In this document: positions 21,903-28,363 of the stretch, one piece after another
How positions within the stretch are numbered: position 1 is the stretch's first letter
How the letters are laid out: the number at the start of each line of letters is the position of its first letter
Assembly (NCBI GenBank): GCA_002403335.1
Contig: DHHO01000020.1
Span: 39,202 to 67,564, forward strand
Length of the DNA stretch: 28,363 nucleotides
Origin: Caldiserica bacterium UBA4770
Lineage (GTDB): Bacteria; Caldisericota; Caldisericia; Caldisericales; Caldisericaceae
Direction: 5' to 3'
Notes under the pieces: model-generated
Database searches by the model: none
The model's input: the letters and a program-made list of their open reading frames with translations, nothing else
What the model was told of the DNA's origin: nothing
Program-made: the position numbers and the translations under genes

Positions 21903-22369
21903 ATGAAATGTAAGAACAAATTGTTCATATTTATGTGGCTAAGCCATTTTGAAAAGGAACCAAGTGTGTTTAGTAATGAGGTTAGATAGAAACCTTTTTC
22001 AGAAAAGGCTCTTGATGATATTGTTCATATTTGTTTGTTATAACAGAGAAGCTAAAATAGGTGGATAATATAAATTTGATGGGTAGAATGGTAAAAAAAG
22101 ATTTTACATCTATTCTTGCTGAAAGGTTTGTTGCAATTGTGTCCTTTAGGGTAAATAAGCTTGCAGAACCGGTAGAACCTCTTAAGTTATATGAGTACCT
22201 TGCTAAAGGGACCACGGTTATATATACAGGAAATGTGAAGGTTGCCAGTCTTCCCGTGCTTGTTGCAGATAATATAGTTAGGTTTGTACCTTTAATAGAG
22301 AAAGCAATTTATGCAGATATTATTGAGGTAAGAAAAGCCCGTTCAATAAGGAGTAAATGTTACTCATGA
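21903..22369 (+). pseudogene. Decayed glycosyltransferase related to the upstream GT4 gene
   Basis: The readable C-terminal piece (22061-22369) reads INLMGRMVKKDFTSILAE, then VAIVSFRVNKLAEPVEPLKL, then YEYLAKGTTVIYTGNV. It aligns directly with NFVGKLKQEEFVGLLSE and KVDPLKVYEYLAAGVPVVST of the intact glycosyltransferase. An N-terminal piece (ATG 21903, MKCKNKLFIFMWLSHFEKE) is broken by stop codons. Most of the protein between them is deleted. Its end overlaps the start of murJ and supplies that gene's AAGGAG. Confidence 0.7.
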
Positions 22370-24012
22370 ATGAAAAAGTACAAACAGATAGAAGAAATCA
22401 TACACTCTTTCATCTAAAAAGGCCTACCATAGAAAGACACCTCAGGCAGAACGCAATGCAGGCTTCTTTTTTCCTTATGATATCTGCAATTATAAGCAGA
22501 ATTCTGGGGCTCATAAGAGATATGATGCTTGGTGCATATTTTGGTGCAAGCAGAGCAACAGATGCTCTCAATGCTACTCTTCCAATTAATTCAGTGTATC
22601 AGGGCATTATTACAAGTGCTATTGCAGTAACATTTATAACACTTTTTATTGAAAAATTTGAACGAAACAAAGAAGAGGCTCTAAGAGACCTTACTGTCGT
22701 CTTTAATTATATTATCCTGGGGCTTTTCGTTGTCTCAAGCCTTCTTGTTGTTTTTTCTGAACCCCTTGCTCCCCTCCTTGCGCCTGGTTTTGATGTAAAC
22801 TATCTTGGTGTAACAGCAAGGCTTATAAATATTATTGTCGTGACCTCTTTTGTCTGGTCTATTACAGACTTTCTTTTCGGTGTCTCACAATCAAGGAAAC
22901 ACTTTCTTATAACTGCGTTTATCCCTCTTATTACAAACCTGTCAATTATTGGGGCAATGTTTTTACTTCACTCAAGGATTGGTATCTATTCTTATCCTAC
23001 AGGGATGCTCGTGGGAGCAGGAATACAGCTTTTAATTATGCTGGTTTACGCAAGGGTTTTTCTTGATATGAGGTTTTCCTTTAATTTTAATCCAGCGGGA
23101 ACATTTCTTAAACCCCTTCTCCTTCTTTCGGCTCCCCTGATCCTCCAGCAGATTGTCTCATATTCTGTGGCTGTGGTCTCAAATAATCTTCTCTCACAGC
23201 TTCCTGCAGGGAGTATTGCCTCAATTGGATATGCAAATAAGCTGAGGCAGCTATCCCTGGGCATACTTACAGTTCCTCTTGCAACATCCTACTATCCGTT
23301 CCTTTCCGAGTCTGCAGCAAAGAAGGATTTTGCAAAACTCAAGGAGATATTTTCAAAGAGCATAAGGTTTGCATCTTTTCTTATATTTCCTGCCACTTTT
23401 ATATCCATATTTTTTCCAGAGCCCATTGTGAAGATTGTTTTTGAAAGAGGTGTGTTTGATGCAAAGGCAGTTGCACTTACCTCGAGACCATTTATCTTTT
23501 ATTCCTTTGGTATTTTCGCCTCGATGGTGAATATTGTTATTATGAGAGTCTTTTATTCAATGAAAGAGACCTTTACTACCTTAATTGTGGCAACTATTTC
23601 AGCTGTTTTTAATATTTTACTTCTTTATCCACTTATCATGGTATTGGGACATTCGGGTTCTCCTCTTGCCGTTAGTATCTCTCTTTTTCTTGAGATGTTT
23701 ATATTTATTTTTCTTCTGAGAAAGAGGATGGGCCACATGGGGGGCCGGGCAATCATAAAATCGCTTGCAAAGTTATCAGGAAGTTCATTGATAGGCGTTG
23801 CTTTTATGTTGTTGATATTTAAAATACTGGAGAAATTCTTCCCTATATCAAACTGGTTCCTTGCTCTTAATTTCCTTATATCACTTTGTGTATTTGCTGT
23901 TATTTATCTTATTATGCTCGAGATCCTCAAAGCAGAAGAAGCAATGACTTTTTATTCTGTTTTCAAAAAAATTGTAAATAGGTTAAAATATTCCTTAAGG
24001 AGGAATCGTTGA
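22357..24012 (+). CDS. murJ: Lipid II flippase MurJ
   Basis: A MOP-superfamily polytopic membrane protein of 551 residues, usual for MurJ, with about 14 membrane segments. Typical features are ASFFLMISAIISRILGLIRD near the N-terminus followed by LGAYFGASRATDALN, LPAGSIASIGYANKLRQL in the middle, and FERGVFDAKAVALTS. MurJ moves lipid-linked peptidoglycan precursors to the outer face of the membrane. AAGGAG (22348-22353) is only three bases from ATG 22357 but twelve from ATG 22366, so the start is uncertain by three residues. The stop overlaps the patatin gene start. A polysaccharide exporter (Wzx) is the alternative, but the loop sequences favour MurJ. Confidence 0.9.
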   Translation: MLLMNEKVQTDRRNHTLFHLKRPTIERHLRQNAMQASFFLMISAIISRILGLIRDMMLGAYFGASRATDALNATLPINSVYQGIITSAIAVTFITLFIEKFERNKEEALRDLTVVFNYIILGLFVVSSLLVVFSEPLAPLLAPGFDVNYLGVTARLINIIVVTSFVWSITDFLFGVSQSRKHFLITAFIPLITNLSIIGAMFLLHSRIGIYSYPTGMLVGAGIQLLIMLVYARVFLDMRFSFNFNPAGTFLKPLLLLSAPLILQQIVSYSVAVVSNNLLSQLPAGSIASIGYANKLRQLSLGILTVPLATSYYPFLSESAAKKDFAKLKEIFSKSIRFASFLIFPATFISIFFPEPIVKIVFERGVFDAKAVALTSRPFIFYSFGIFASMVNIVIMRVFYSMKETFTTLIVATISAVFNILLLYPLIMVLGHSGSPLAVSISLFLEMFIFIFLLRKRMGHMGGRAIIKSLAKLSGSSLIGVAFMLLIFKILEKFFPISNWFLALNFLISLCVFAVIYLIMLEILKAEEAMTFYSVFKKIVNRLKYSLRRNR

Positions 24013-24863
24013 TGCAAAAGGTTGGTGTTGCTCTATCGGGAGGAGGTGCAAAAGGATTCGCTCACATTGGCTTCCTGAAGGCACTCGAGGAGAATGGATT
24101 ATATCCCGACATCGTTACGGGTACCTCGATGGGCGGTATACTTGGGGGCTTCTATGCATATGGTATCTCACCTTCTATGATGGAAAACTTTGTCTCCAAT
24201 ATGGATGTGAATATGTTTCTTGAGAAACAAGGGAGCCTTAGCCGTTTCTTCTCACAGGGGAAGGAAAAGAGGTTATTCAGATATGCAAGAGCGGGTATTG
24301 CTATGCGTTCTCTTTTATCTGACAAACCAGTCGATAGTGGGAGGAAGATAAGAAACTTTATTTATATGGTTACAGGAGATGCAGATTTTTCGAAGCTAAA
24401 AATTCCATTTGCCTGTATTGCAGTTGATATTATTTCTGGTAGTAAGATTACATTTACAGAAGGGAAGCTTGCTGATGCTTTGTATGCAACGATGGCTTTG
24501 CCTCCTTTTCTTGAACCACTTCGCTATAAGGATATGATTTTAGTTGATGGGGGGGCTGTTGATAATATTCCTGTGGATGCCGCAAGGGAATTGGGTGCAA
24601 CAAAGGTTATTGGAGTCAATGTGAATGAGAGAGGCTCTCAAAAAAGGGAAGAGTACAAAAATTCGCTCGAGATACTTTTCAGAATGTATGATTTGATGAG
24701 TGAGGCCTTTTATAAAACCTTGTTGCTTAAAAGTGATCTTCCTATAGAGGTTGAAGTTGATGCAGATCTGCTTGATTTTGGAAAAGCCAGAGAGAGTATA
24801 AAGAAGGGAGAAGAAGCTGTTAAAAGTAATATTTCCTTAATTAAAAGTCTCTGGGAATCCTGA
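24012..24863 (+). CDS. Patatin-like phospholipase (RssA-type)
   Basis: A 283-residue patatin-family serine acyl hydrolase. The oxyanion-hole motif is SGGGAKGFAHIG (about 9-20), the nucleophile is Ser39 in GTSMGG, and the catalytic Asp is Asp179 in VDGGAVDNIPV, giving the Ser-Asp dyad. No signal peptide is present, so it acts in the cytoplasm or at the inner membrane face, probably on phospholipids. ATG 24012 shares its first base with the last base of the murJ stop codon and has AAGGAGGAA upstream. The pairing with murJ is by position only. Substrate is unknown. Confidence 0.92.
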   Translation: MQKVGVALSGGGAKGFAHIGFLKALEENGLYPDIVTGTSMGGILGGFYAYGISPSMMENFVSNMDVNMFLEKQGSLSRFFSQGKEKRLFRYARAGIAMRSLLSDKPVDSGRKIRNFIYMVTGDADFSKLKIPFACIAVDIISGSKITFTEGKLADALYATMALPPFLEPLRYKDMILVDGGAVDNIPVDAARELGATKVIGVNVNERGSQKREEYKNSLEILFRMYDLMSEAFYKTLLLKSDLPIEVEVDADLLDFGKARESIKKGEEAVKSNISLIKSLWES

Positions 24864-24990
24864 GGTCTATTACCTCCCTAATTTGCTATTGAAAGAGACC
24901 TCTTCCTTATGGACTTTTTCTCTCCTCATAATAGGAGGAAACAAGAAGTCTACCTCACCCTAACACAGTGGAAATTCCAGTAGTTTCCAC
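24862..24990. terminator. Possible terminator hairpins between convergent genes
   Basis: Between the patatin gene and the oppositely oriented tyrS are a 7-bp stem GAGGTCT/AGACCTC (24862-24868 with 24896-24902, long loop) followed by a T-rich run, and a perfect 7-bp hairpin GTGGAAA/TTTCCAC (24968-24974 with 24984-24990). Neither is a textbook terminator, but convergent ends need one. Nothing else is seen up to 25043. Confidence 0.35.
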
Positions 24991-25043
24991 AAGGTTAGCA
25001 AATAACATAAATATAAGGTTTTTATCCTTTAGAATGTCACTTC

Positions 25044-26237
25044 TTACGATTGTATTCTTATCTTAAAGAATTGTTTTTTACCAACACGAAGGATATCCCC
25101 GTCTTTCATTTTTACTTTGAGACTATCTATCTTCTCTCCGTTTAACTTTATTGCTCCTTGCTGAATGAGTCTTTTTACCTCAGAATTTGTATTCAAAATC
25201 TTATTTGACACAATAAGCTGGGTAAGGTTCACTATTCCATTGCTTATAAATTGGGAGGCGTTAATTTCTATAGCTTCTGCCGGTGTCTCTCTCCTGCTAA
25301 AGATTCTTACAAACCTTTCCTCGGCGCTCAGGGCGTCTTCCTGGCTATGGAAAAGACTTACTATTTCCCTTGCAAGCTTCATTTTGAGTTTCATCGGGTT
25401 TTCCTTGCCTGTTTTCATAGTTTCTTCTATTTCTTTAGTGCACTCCTCATCGTAATCAAGAACAAGGAAGAAGTATTCAGAGATAAGATCGTCAGGGATA
25501 GACATAATTTTACCATACATTGAATCAGGAGATTCTGTAATGCTCACGTAATTGTCGAGGCTCTTGCTCATCTTCTGCTCCCCGTCAATTCCTCTAAGAA
25601 GAGGCATTGTCATCGCAATCTGTGGAGGCATCCCATTTATTTCAAGCAACCTCCTTCCCATAAGAAGATTAAACTTCTGGTCTGTTCCTCCAAGTTCAAT
25701 ATCTGCTCTTATTGCAACTGAATCGTATGCCTGCATTATAGGGTAGAAGAATTCATGGAAATATATGGGAGTATCGTTTTCAAACCTGTTTAAGAAATCA
25801 TCCCTTTCAAGAATCCTTGCTATCGTAAAATTTGAGCAGATTCTGAACCATTCCTCAAATGTAATCTTTGAAAGCCATTCGGAATTAAAATGTACTTCTG
25901 TCTTATCTCTGTCAAGAATCTCAAAAACCTGATCGAAATATGTCCTCGCGTTATTCTGTATTTCTTCCTTTGTAAGTGGAGGACGCACTTTTGATCTTCC
26001 AGAAGGGTCTCCAATGAGTGCTGTAAAATCCCCGATAATAAATACAACTCTGTGTCCGGTCTCCTGAAAGTCCTTTAGTTTTCTCAGGACTATATAGTGT
26101 CCCAGGTGTAAGTCCGGGGCAGTGGGATCTGCTCCGAGCTTAATTCTTAGTTCTTTGCCTGAGTGCAATCTCTCAATCAGTTCATCTTCATTTATTATCT
26201 CAACAGTTTTTCGCTTAATTCTTTCTATAATATCCAT
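25044..26237 (-). CDS. tyrS: Tyrosyl-tRNA synthetase
   Basis: Class I synthetase charging tRNA-Tyr, 397 residues from the chosen start. The HIGH motif is DLHLGH (His44-His47), preceded by KLGADPTAP. The tyrosine-binding region includes PIMQAYDSVAIRADIELGGTDQKFN, here given as PIMQAYDSVAIRADIE then LGGTDQKFN. KMSKS is at 222-226. A C-terminal S4 RNA-binding domain (IQQGAIKLNGEKIDSLKVK) ends the protein. The HLGH-type N-terminus and roughly 400-residue length fit the TyrZ-like subgroup. ATG 26237 is supported by GGAGG six bases upstream; an ATG eight codons earlier (26261) is not. The gene is alone on the minus strand. Confidence 0.96.
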   Translation of the reverse strand: MDIIERIKRKTVEIINEDELIERLHSGKELRIKLGADPTAPDLHLGHYIVLRKLKDFQETGHRVVFIIGDFTALIGDPSGRSKVRPPLTKEEIQNNARTYFDQVFEILDRDKTEVHFNSEWLSKITFEEWFRICSNFTIARILERDDFLNRFENDTPIYFHEFFYPIMQAYDSVAIRADIELGGTDQKFNLLMGRRLLEINGMPPQIAMTMPLLRGIDGEQKMSKSLDNYVSITESPDSMYGKIMSIPDDLISEYFFLVLDYDEECTKEIEETMKTGKENPMKLKMKLAREIVSLFHSQEDALSAEERFVRIFSRRETPAEAIEINASQFISNGIVNLTQLIVSNKILNTNSEVKRLIQQGAIKLNGEKIDSLKVKMKDGDILRVGKKQFFKIRIQS

Positions 26238-26513
26238 TTTCTTCCTCCGGAAAATCAACATATTTTAAGGAATTCTCTCTCCTTTCAAAACAAGGAAGAG
26301 GGTTGTGAGAATTTAACTTTTTAGAAGTAATCTTTATAGAATATTTCGGTGGACAGAGGAGACCGTACACCATTTTCATGCTCATAAGGGCATTGAGAGA
26401 TTTCTTGATAATCTCTGTGAACATAAAAAATCGTCTATCTTCCTTTTTGTAGAAGTGCTTTATAGAGTAGTTTCTTAAAATGACAATATTGTTATAATTT
26501 TATGGAGGTAGTA
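26238..26513. other. Divergent intergenic region between tyrS and rpiB
   Basis: I find no T-box signature (AGGGTGGNACCGCG-like) upstream of tyrS and no supported gene. A 69-codon minus-strand frame (26215-26424) overlaps the tyrS start out of frame and lacks protein-like features. TATAAT at 26493-26498 could be a -10 box for rpiB, with only a weak -35 (TTTCTT at 26471-26476). Confidence 0.4.
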
Positions 26514-26966
26514 ATGAAAATTGCAATAGGTTCAGACCATGCGGGATTTAGATTAAAGGAATTCCTGAAGGATTTTTTGAGGGAGTCGAAGTGTGAGGTT
26601 GTAGATTTTGGAACTGATAGTGAGGAAAGTGTTGATTACCCCGATTTTGCATTTAAGGTATGCGAGAGCATTGTTAAGCAGGATGTGCAATTTGGTATAC
26701 TCATATGTGGTACAGGCCTGGGAATGTCCATTGCTGCTAATAAAGTAAAAGGAATAAGAGCAAGTCTTTGTAATGACCTTTTTGCTGCTCGTTGTGCAAG
26801 GGAACATAATGATGCAAATGTGCTGTGTATGGGTGGAAGGGTTTTAGGTGAGGCCCTTGCAAAAGAGATTGTAAAGATATGGCTGAATGGAGAGTTTCAG
26901 GGTGGCAGGCATGAAAGAAGAATTCAGAAGATTACAGAGTACGAAAGAAAGACACATAGCGATTGA
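26514..26966 (+). CDS. rpiB: Ribose 5-phosphate isomerase B
   Basis: Interconverts ribose 5-phosphate and ribulose 5-phosphate in the pentose phosphate pathway. The 150-residue protein shows IAIGSDHAGFRLKEFL at the start. The catalytic Cys65 is in GILICGTGLGMSIAANK, and His98 is in AREHNDANVLCMGGRVLG. I use ATG 26514, preceded by GGAGGT (26505-26510); the ATG at 26502 overlaps that site. It is the first gene of an operon whose later members overlap one another (cmk by 56 bases). Some RpiB-family enzymes act on other sugar phosphates, for example allose 6-phosphate, but no sugar-specific context is seen. Confidence 0.95.
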   Translation: MKIAIGSDHAGFRLKEFLKDFLRESKCEVVDFGTDSEESVDYPDFAFKVCESIVKQDVQFGILICGTGLGMSIAANKVKGIRASLCNDLFAARCAREHNDANVLCMGGRVLGEALAKEIVKIWLNGEFQGGRHERRIQKITEYERKTHSD

Positions 26967-27615
26967 TGGAGATTCATCAAGCGGTAAAACAACTGTAGGG
27001 AAAATTTTATCCAGAAAATTAAGTTACACTTTTATTGACAGCGGGCTATTCTACAGGGCAGTTACAGCGTTGATTTTAAGGAAGAATGCCCAGGAAAAAA
27101 GTGAGCAATGGATAGAAATTGCAGATAGTGTTAGTATTATCCTTTGTAATGACTCAATTTACATTGACAATGTAAAGATCAATAAAAGAGAACTCTATAT
27201 GAGGGAGGTGGATGAACTTGTTTCGCCAGTTTCCACAATAAAGGAGATAAGGGATATTATTACAAAAGACCTCCGTGAAAATAGTGAAGGAAAGAATGTC
27301 GTTATGAGTGGAAGGGATATTGGCACAGTGGTTCTAAAGGATGCATTTCTTAAAATCTATCTTACAGCAAATATTGAGGTAAGAGCCTCGAGAAGATTTA
27401 ATGAACTCACTGCAAAAGGGGTGAAAATCACATATAACGAGGTACTTGAAAACCTTAAGAAGAGGGATATGATAGATTCTTCAAGAGTCTATGCTCCTCT
27501 TTCCATAGCAAGGGATGCCTTTGTAATTGACACTACAGAAATGAACGTGGATGATGTTGTAACAAAAATCATACTTTTCCTCAAAGGTAAAGAATATGCT
27601 GTACGGGCTGCTTAA
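26911..27615 (+). CDS. cmk: Cytidylate kinase
   Basis: Phosphorylates CMP and dCMP with ATP. The P-loop is IDGDSSSGKTTVGK (about 18-31), followed by FIDSGLFYRAVTAL for the substrate-binding DTGxxYR-like site (Ser replaces Thr). VVMSGRDIGTVVL and the lid region RASRRFNELTAKG are typical. ATG 26911 gives 234 residues; an ATG at 26887 would extend it further into rpiB. The ten extra residues before the P-loop strand are slightly more than usual. It overlaps plsC by 20 bases. The cmk-plsC-ispH order recurs in many Firmicutes-like and thermophilic bacteria. Confidence 0.94.
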   Translation: MKEEFRRLQSTKERHIAIDGDSSSGKTTVGKILSRKLSYTFIDSGLFYRAVTALILRKNAQEKSEQWIEIADSVSIILCNDSIYIDNVKINKRELYMREVDELVSPVSTIKEIRDIITKDLRENSEGKNVVMSGRDIGTVVLKDAFLKIYLTANIEVRASRRFNELTAKGVKITYNEVLENLKKRDMIDSSRVYAPLSIARDAFVIDTTEMNVDDVVTKIILFLKGKEYAVRAA

Positions 27616-28213
27616 AATAATTGCTATTCCTGTCTTTAAAGTTCTATTTAATCTCACGGCATATGGCCGCAAAAATTTGCCAAAAAACACGGGGAAGATT
27701 GTTGCTTCTAATCACAAAAGTGCTCTCGATATCCCTTCTATTGGAGTAGCACTTCCTGGAAGAATGTATATGATGGCAAAAAAGGAGCTCTTTCAGAGAA
27801 AGATTGAAGGTTGGATATTCCGTGCCTTTGGGGCAATTAAAGTTGATAGGGAAGCAATAAGTCTGGAAACAGTGAGAAAGGCAAGAGAAGTTGTGGAAAA
27901 GGGACATTCTTTACTTATTTTTCCTGAGGGAACAAGGGTACAGGGGGCAGACATTGGGGAGGGAAAGAAAGGCGCAGTATTTCTATCCTGCAGTGCACAT
28001 GTACCAATCATACCCACGGGTGTTTCAGATACATTTTATCTATCCAAACATAGGGTACTTGGTTTGTTTCCACATGTTGTTGTTGTATTTGGAGAGCCAT
28101 TTTATCCGTGGTTGGTCTTTAACAGCGGGGACAAAGATTTTCTTGAGAAAGCAACAGTATATCTTATGGAAGAAATAAGAAAATGTCTAAAAGAAGCAGT
28201 AGAGAAATCGTAG
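27596..28213 (+). CDS. plsC: 1-acyl-sn-glycerol-3-phosphate acyltransferase
   Basis: Makes phosphatidic acid from lysophosphatidic acid in phospholipid synthesis at the inner face of the membrane. The 205-residue protein starts with a hydrophobic segment (LYGLLKIIAIPVFKVLFNLT). The HX4D catalytic motif is NHKSALD (His40, Asp45), MAKKELF is the second block, and FPEGTR (109-114) is the third; VPIIPTGVSDT is the fourth. The first codons lie inside cmk, and its end overlaps ispH by 31 bases, so the genes are translationally packed. Confidence 0.94.
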   Translation: MLYGLLKIIAIPVFKVLFNLTAYGRKNLPKNTGKIVASNHKSALDIPSIGVALPGRMYMMAKKELFQRKIEGWIFRAFGAIKVDREAISLETVRKAREVVEKGHSLLIFPEGTRVQGADIGEGKKGAVFLSCSAHVPIIPTGVSDTFYLSKHRVLGLFPHVVVVFGEPFYPWLVFNSGDKDFLEKATVYLMEEIRKCLKEAVEKS

Positions 28214-28363
28214 TAAGTAAGAATATTGGCTTTTGTATGGGTGTTAAAAGAGCTGTTGAGCTTGCTGAAAAAAGTGCAGGAATATACGGAGAGGTTTATA
28301 TGCTTGATGCACTTCTTCATAACAAAAGGGAACTGGAAAGGCTTAAAAGAGCCGGGGTTGTAA
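28183..28363 (+). CDS. ispH: 4-hydroxy-3-methylbut-2-enyl diphosphate reductase (partial, 5' end)
   Basis: Only the first 60 codons are in the window. ATG 28183 opens MSKRSSREIVVSKNIGFCMG and continues VKRAVELAEKSAG, then YMLDALLHNKRELERLK. GFCxGVKRA with Cys18 (an iron-sulfur ligand) and the ALLHN motif identify IspH/LytB, the last enzyme of the MEP isoprenoid pathway. The first few residues before IVVSKNIGFC are longer than in many relatives and overlap plsC. Clostridial homologues may be fused to an S1 domain; this cannot be seen here. Confidence 0.92.
   Translation, partial: MSKRSSREIVVSKNIGFCMGVKRAVELAEKSAGIYGEVYMLDALLHNKRELERLKRAGVV

Noticed and set aside
26238..26500. T-box riboswitch or leader peptide upstream of tyrS
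   Set aside because: No T-box consensus or antiterminator could be found on the minus strand; the 69-codon frame at 26215-26424 overlaps tyrS out of frame without homology signs.

Overview
The window looks like the chromosome of a low-to-moderate GC, strictly bacterial and probably anaerobic, deep-branching lineage. The AGA/AGG- and ATA-rich coding, the extracellular C-terminal copper-amine-oxidase-like domain, the two-subunit glycine dehydrogenase (GcvPA/GcvPB) and the cmk-plsC-ispH order would fit Caldisericota, Coprothermobacterota, Thermotogae-like or clostridial relatives. This is an inference from gene content; no 16S gene or species marker is present.

Region 1 (1-3711) is housekeeping: a tightly packed rplS-lepB-rnhB-yraN operon (probably the tail of a trmD-rplS operon), a tRNA-Gln on the minus strand with its own strong promoter, ribonuclease J, and a tRNA-Leu(CAG) that begins on the base after the RNase J stop codon.

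Region 2 (3661-8145) is the most unusual part: a genomic island of about 4.2 kb integrated into tRNA-Leu. A 263/264-bp direct repeat, about 98% identical by eye, starts inside the anticodon and runs through the tRNA 3' half and about 210 bp beyond. One copy completes the intact tRNA-Leu; the other lies just before gcvH. Inside are a decayed tyrosine recombinase fragment, hairpin-rich DNA, and an AT-rich restriction-modification pair: an amino-methyltransferase and a nuclease with an apparent EVE/PUA-like N-terminus and a NucS-like PD-(D/E)XK C-terminus. The pair is bracketed by a 13-bp GC-rich inverted repeat. Next come two attC-like structured sites around a 178-codon cassette gene (possibly uracil-DNA-glycosylase fold), then the first 15 or so codons of a further cassette gene cut off by the tRNA repeat. 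No integron integrase is visible, so this resembles an orphan attC cluster inside a tRNA island.

Region 3 (8146-13956) is metabolic: gcvH-gcvPA-gcvPB-argS, joined by ATGA overlaps, followed at once by a family 2 glycosyltransferase. gcvT and the lipoamide dehydrogenase gene are not present.

Region 4 (13957-24863) is a cell-surface region: a 1063-aa secreted protein (seven propeller-like repeats, two InlB B-repeats, Ig-like modules, copper-amine-oxidase-like C-terminus) lying between two near-identical, already defective transposase remnants; a DUF4330-like anchored protein; an O-antigen-ligase-like membrane protein; a GT4 glycosyltransferase; a degraded transposase and a degraded second glycosyltransferase; MurJ; and a patatin-like lipase. 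Together they suggest envelope polysaccharide and peptidoglycan precursor handling.

Region 5 (24864-28363) is housekeeping again: tyrS on the minus strand, then an overlapping operon rpiB-cmk-plsC-ispH, with ispH running off the right edge.
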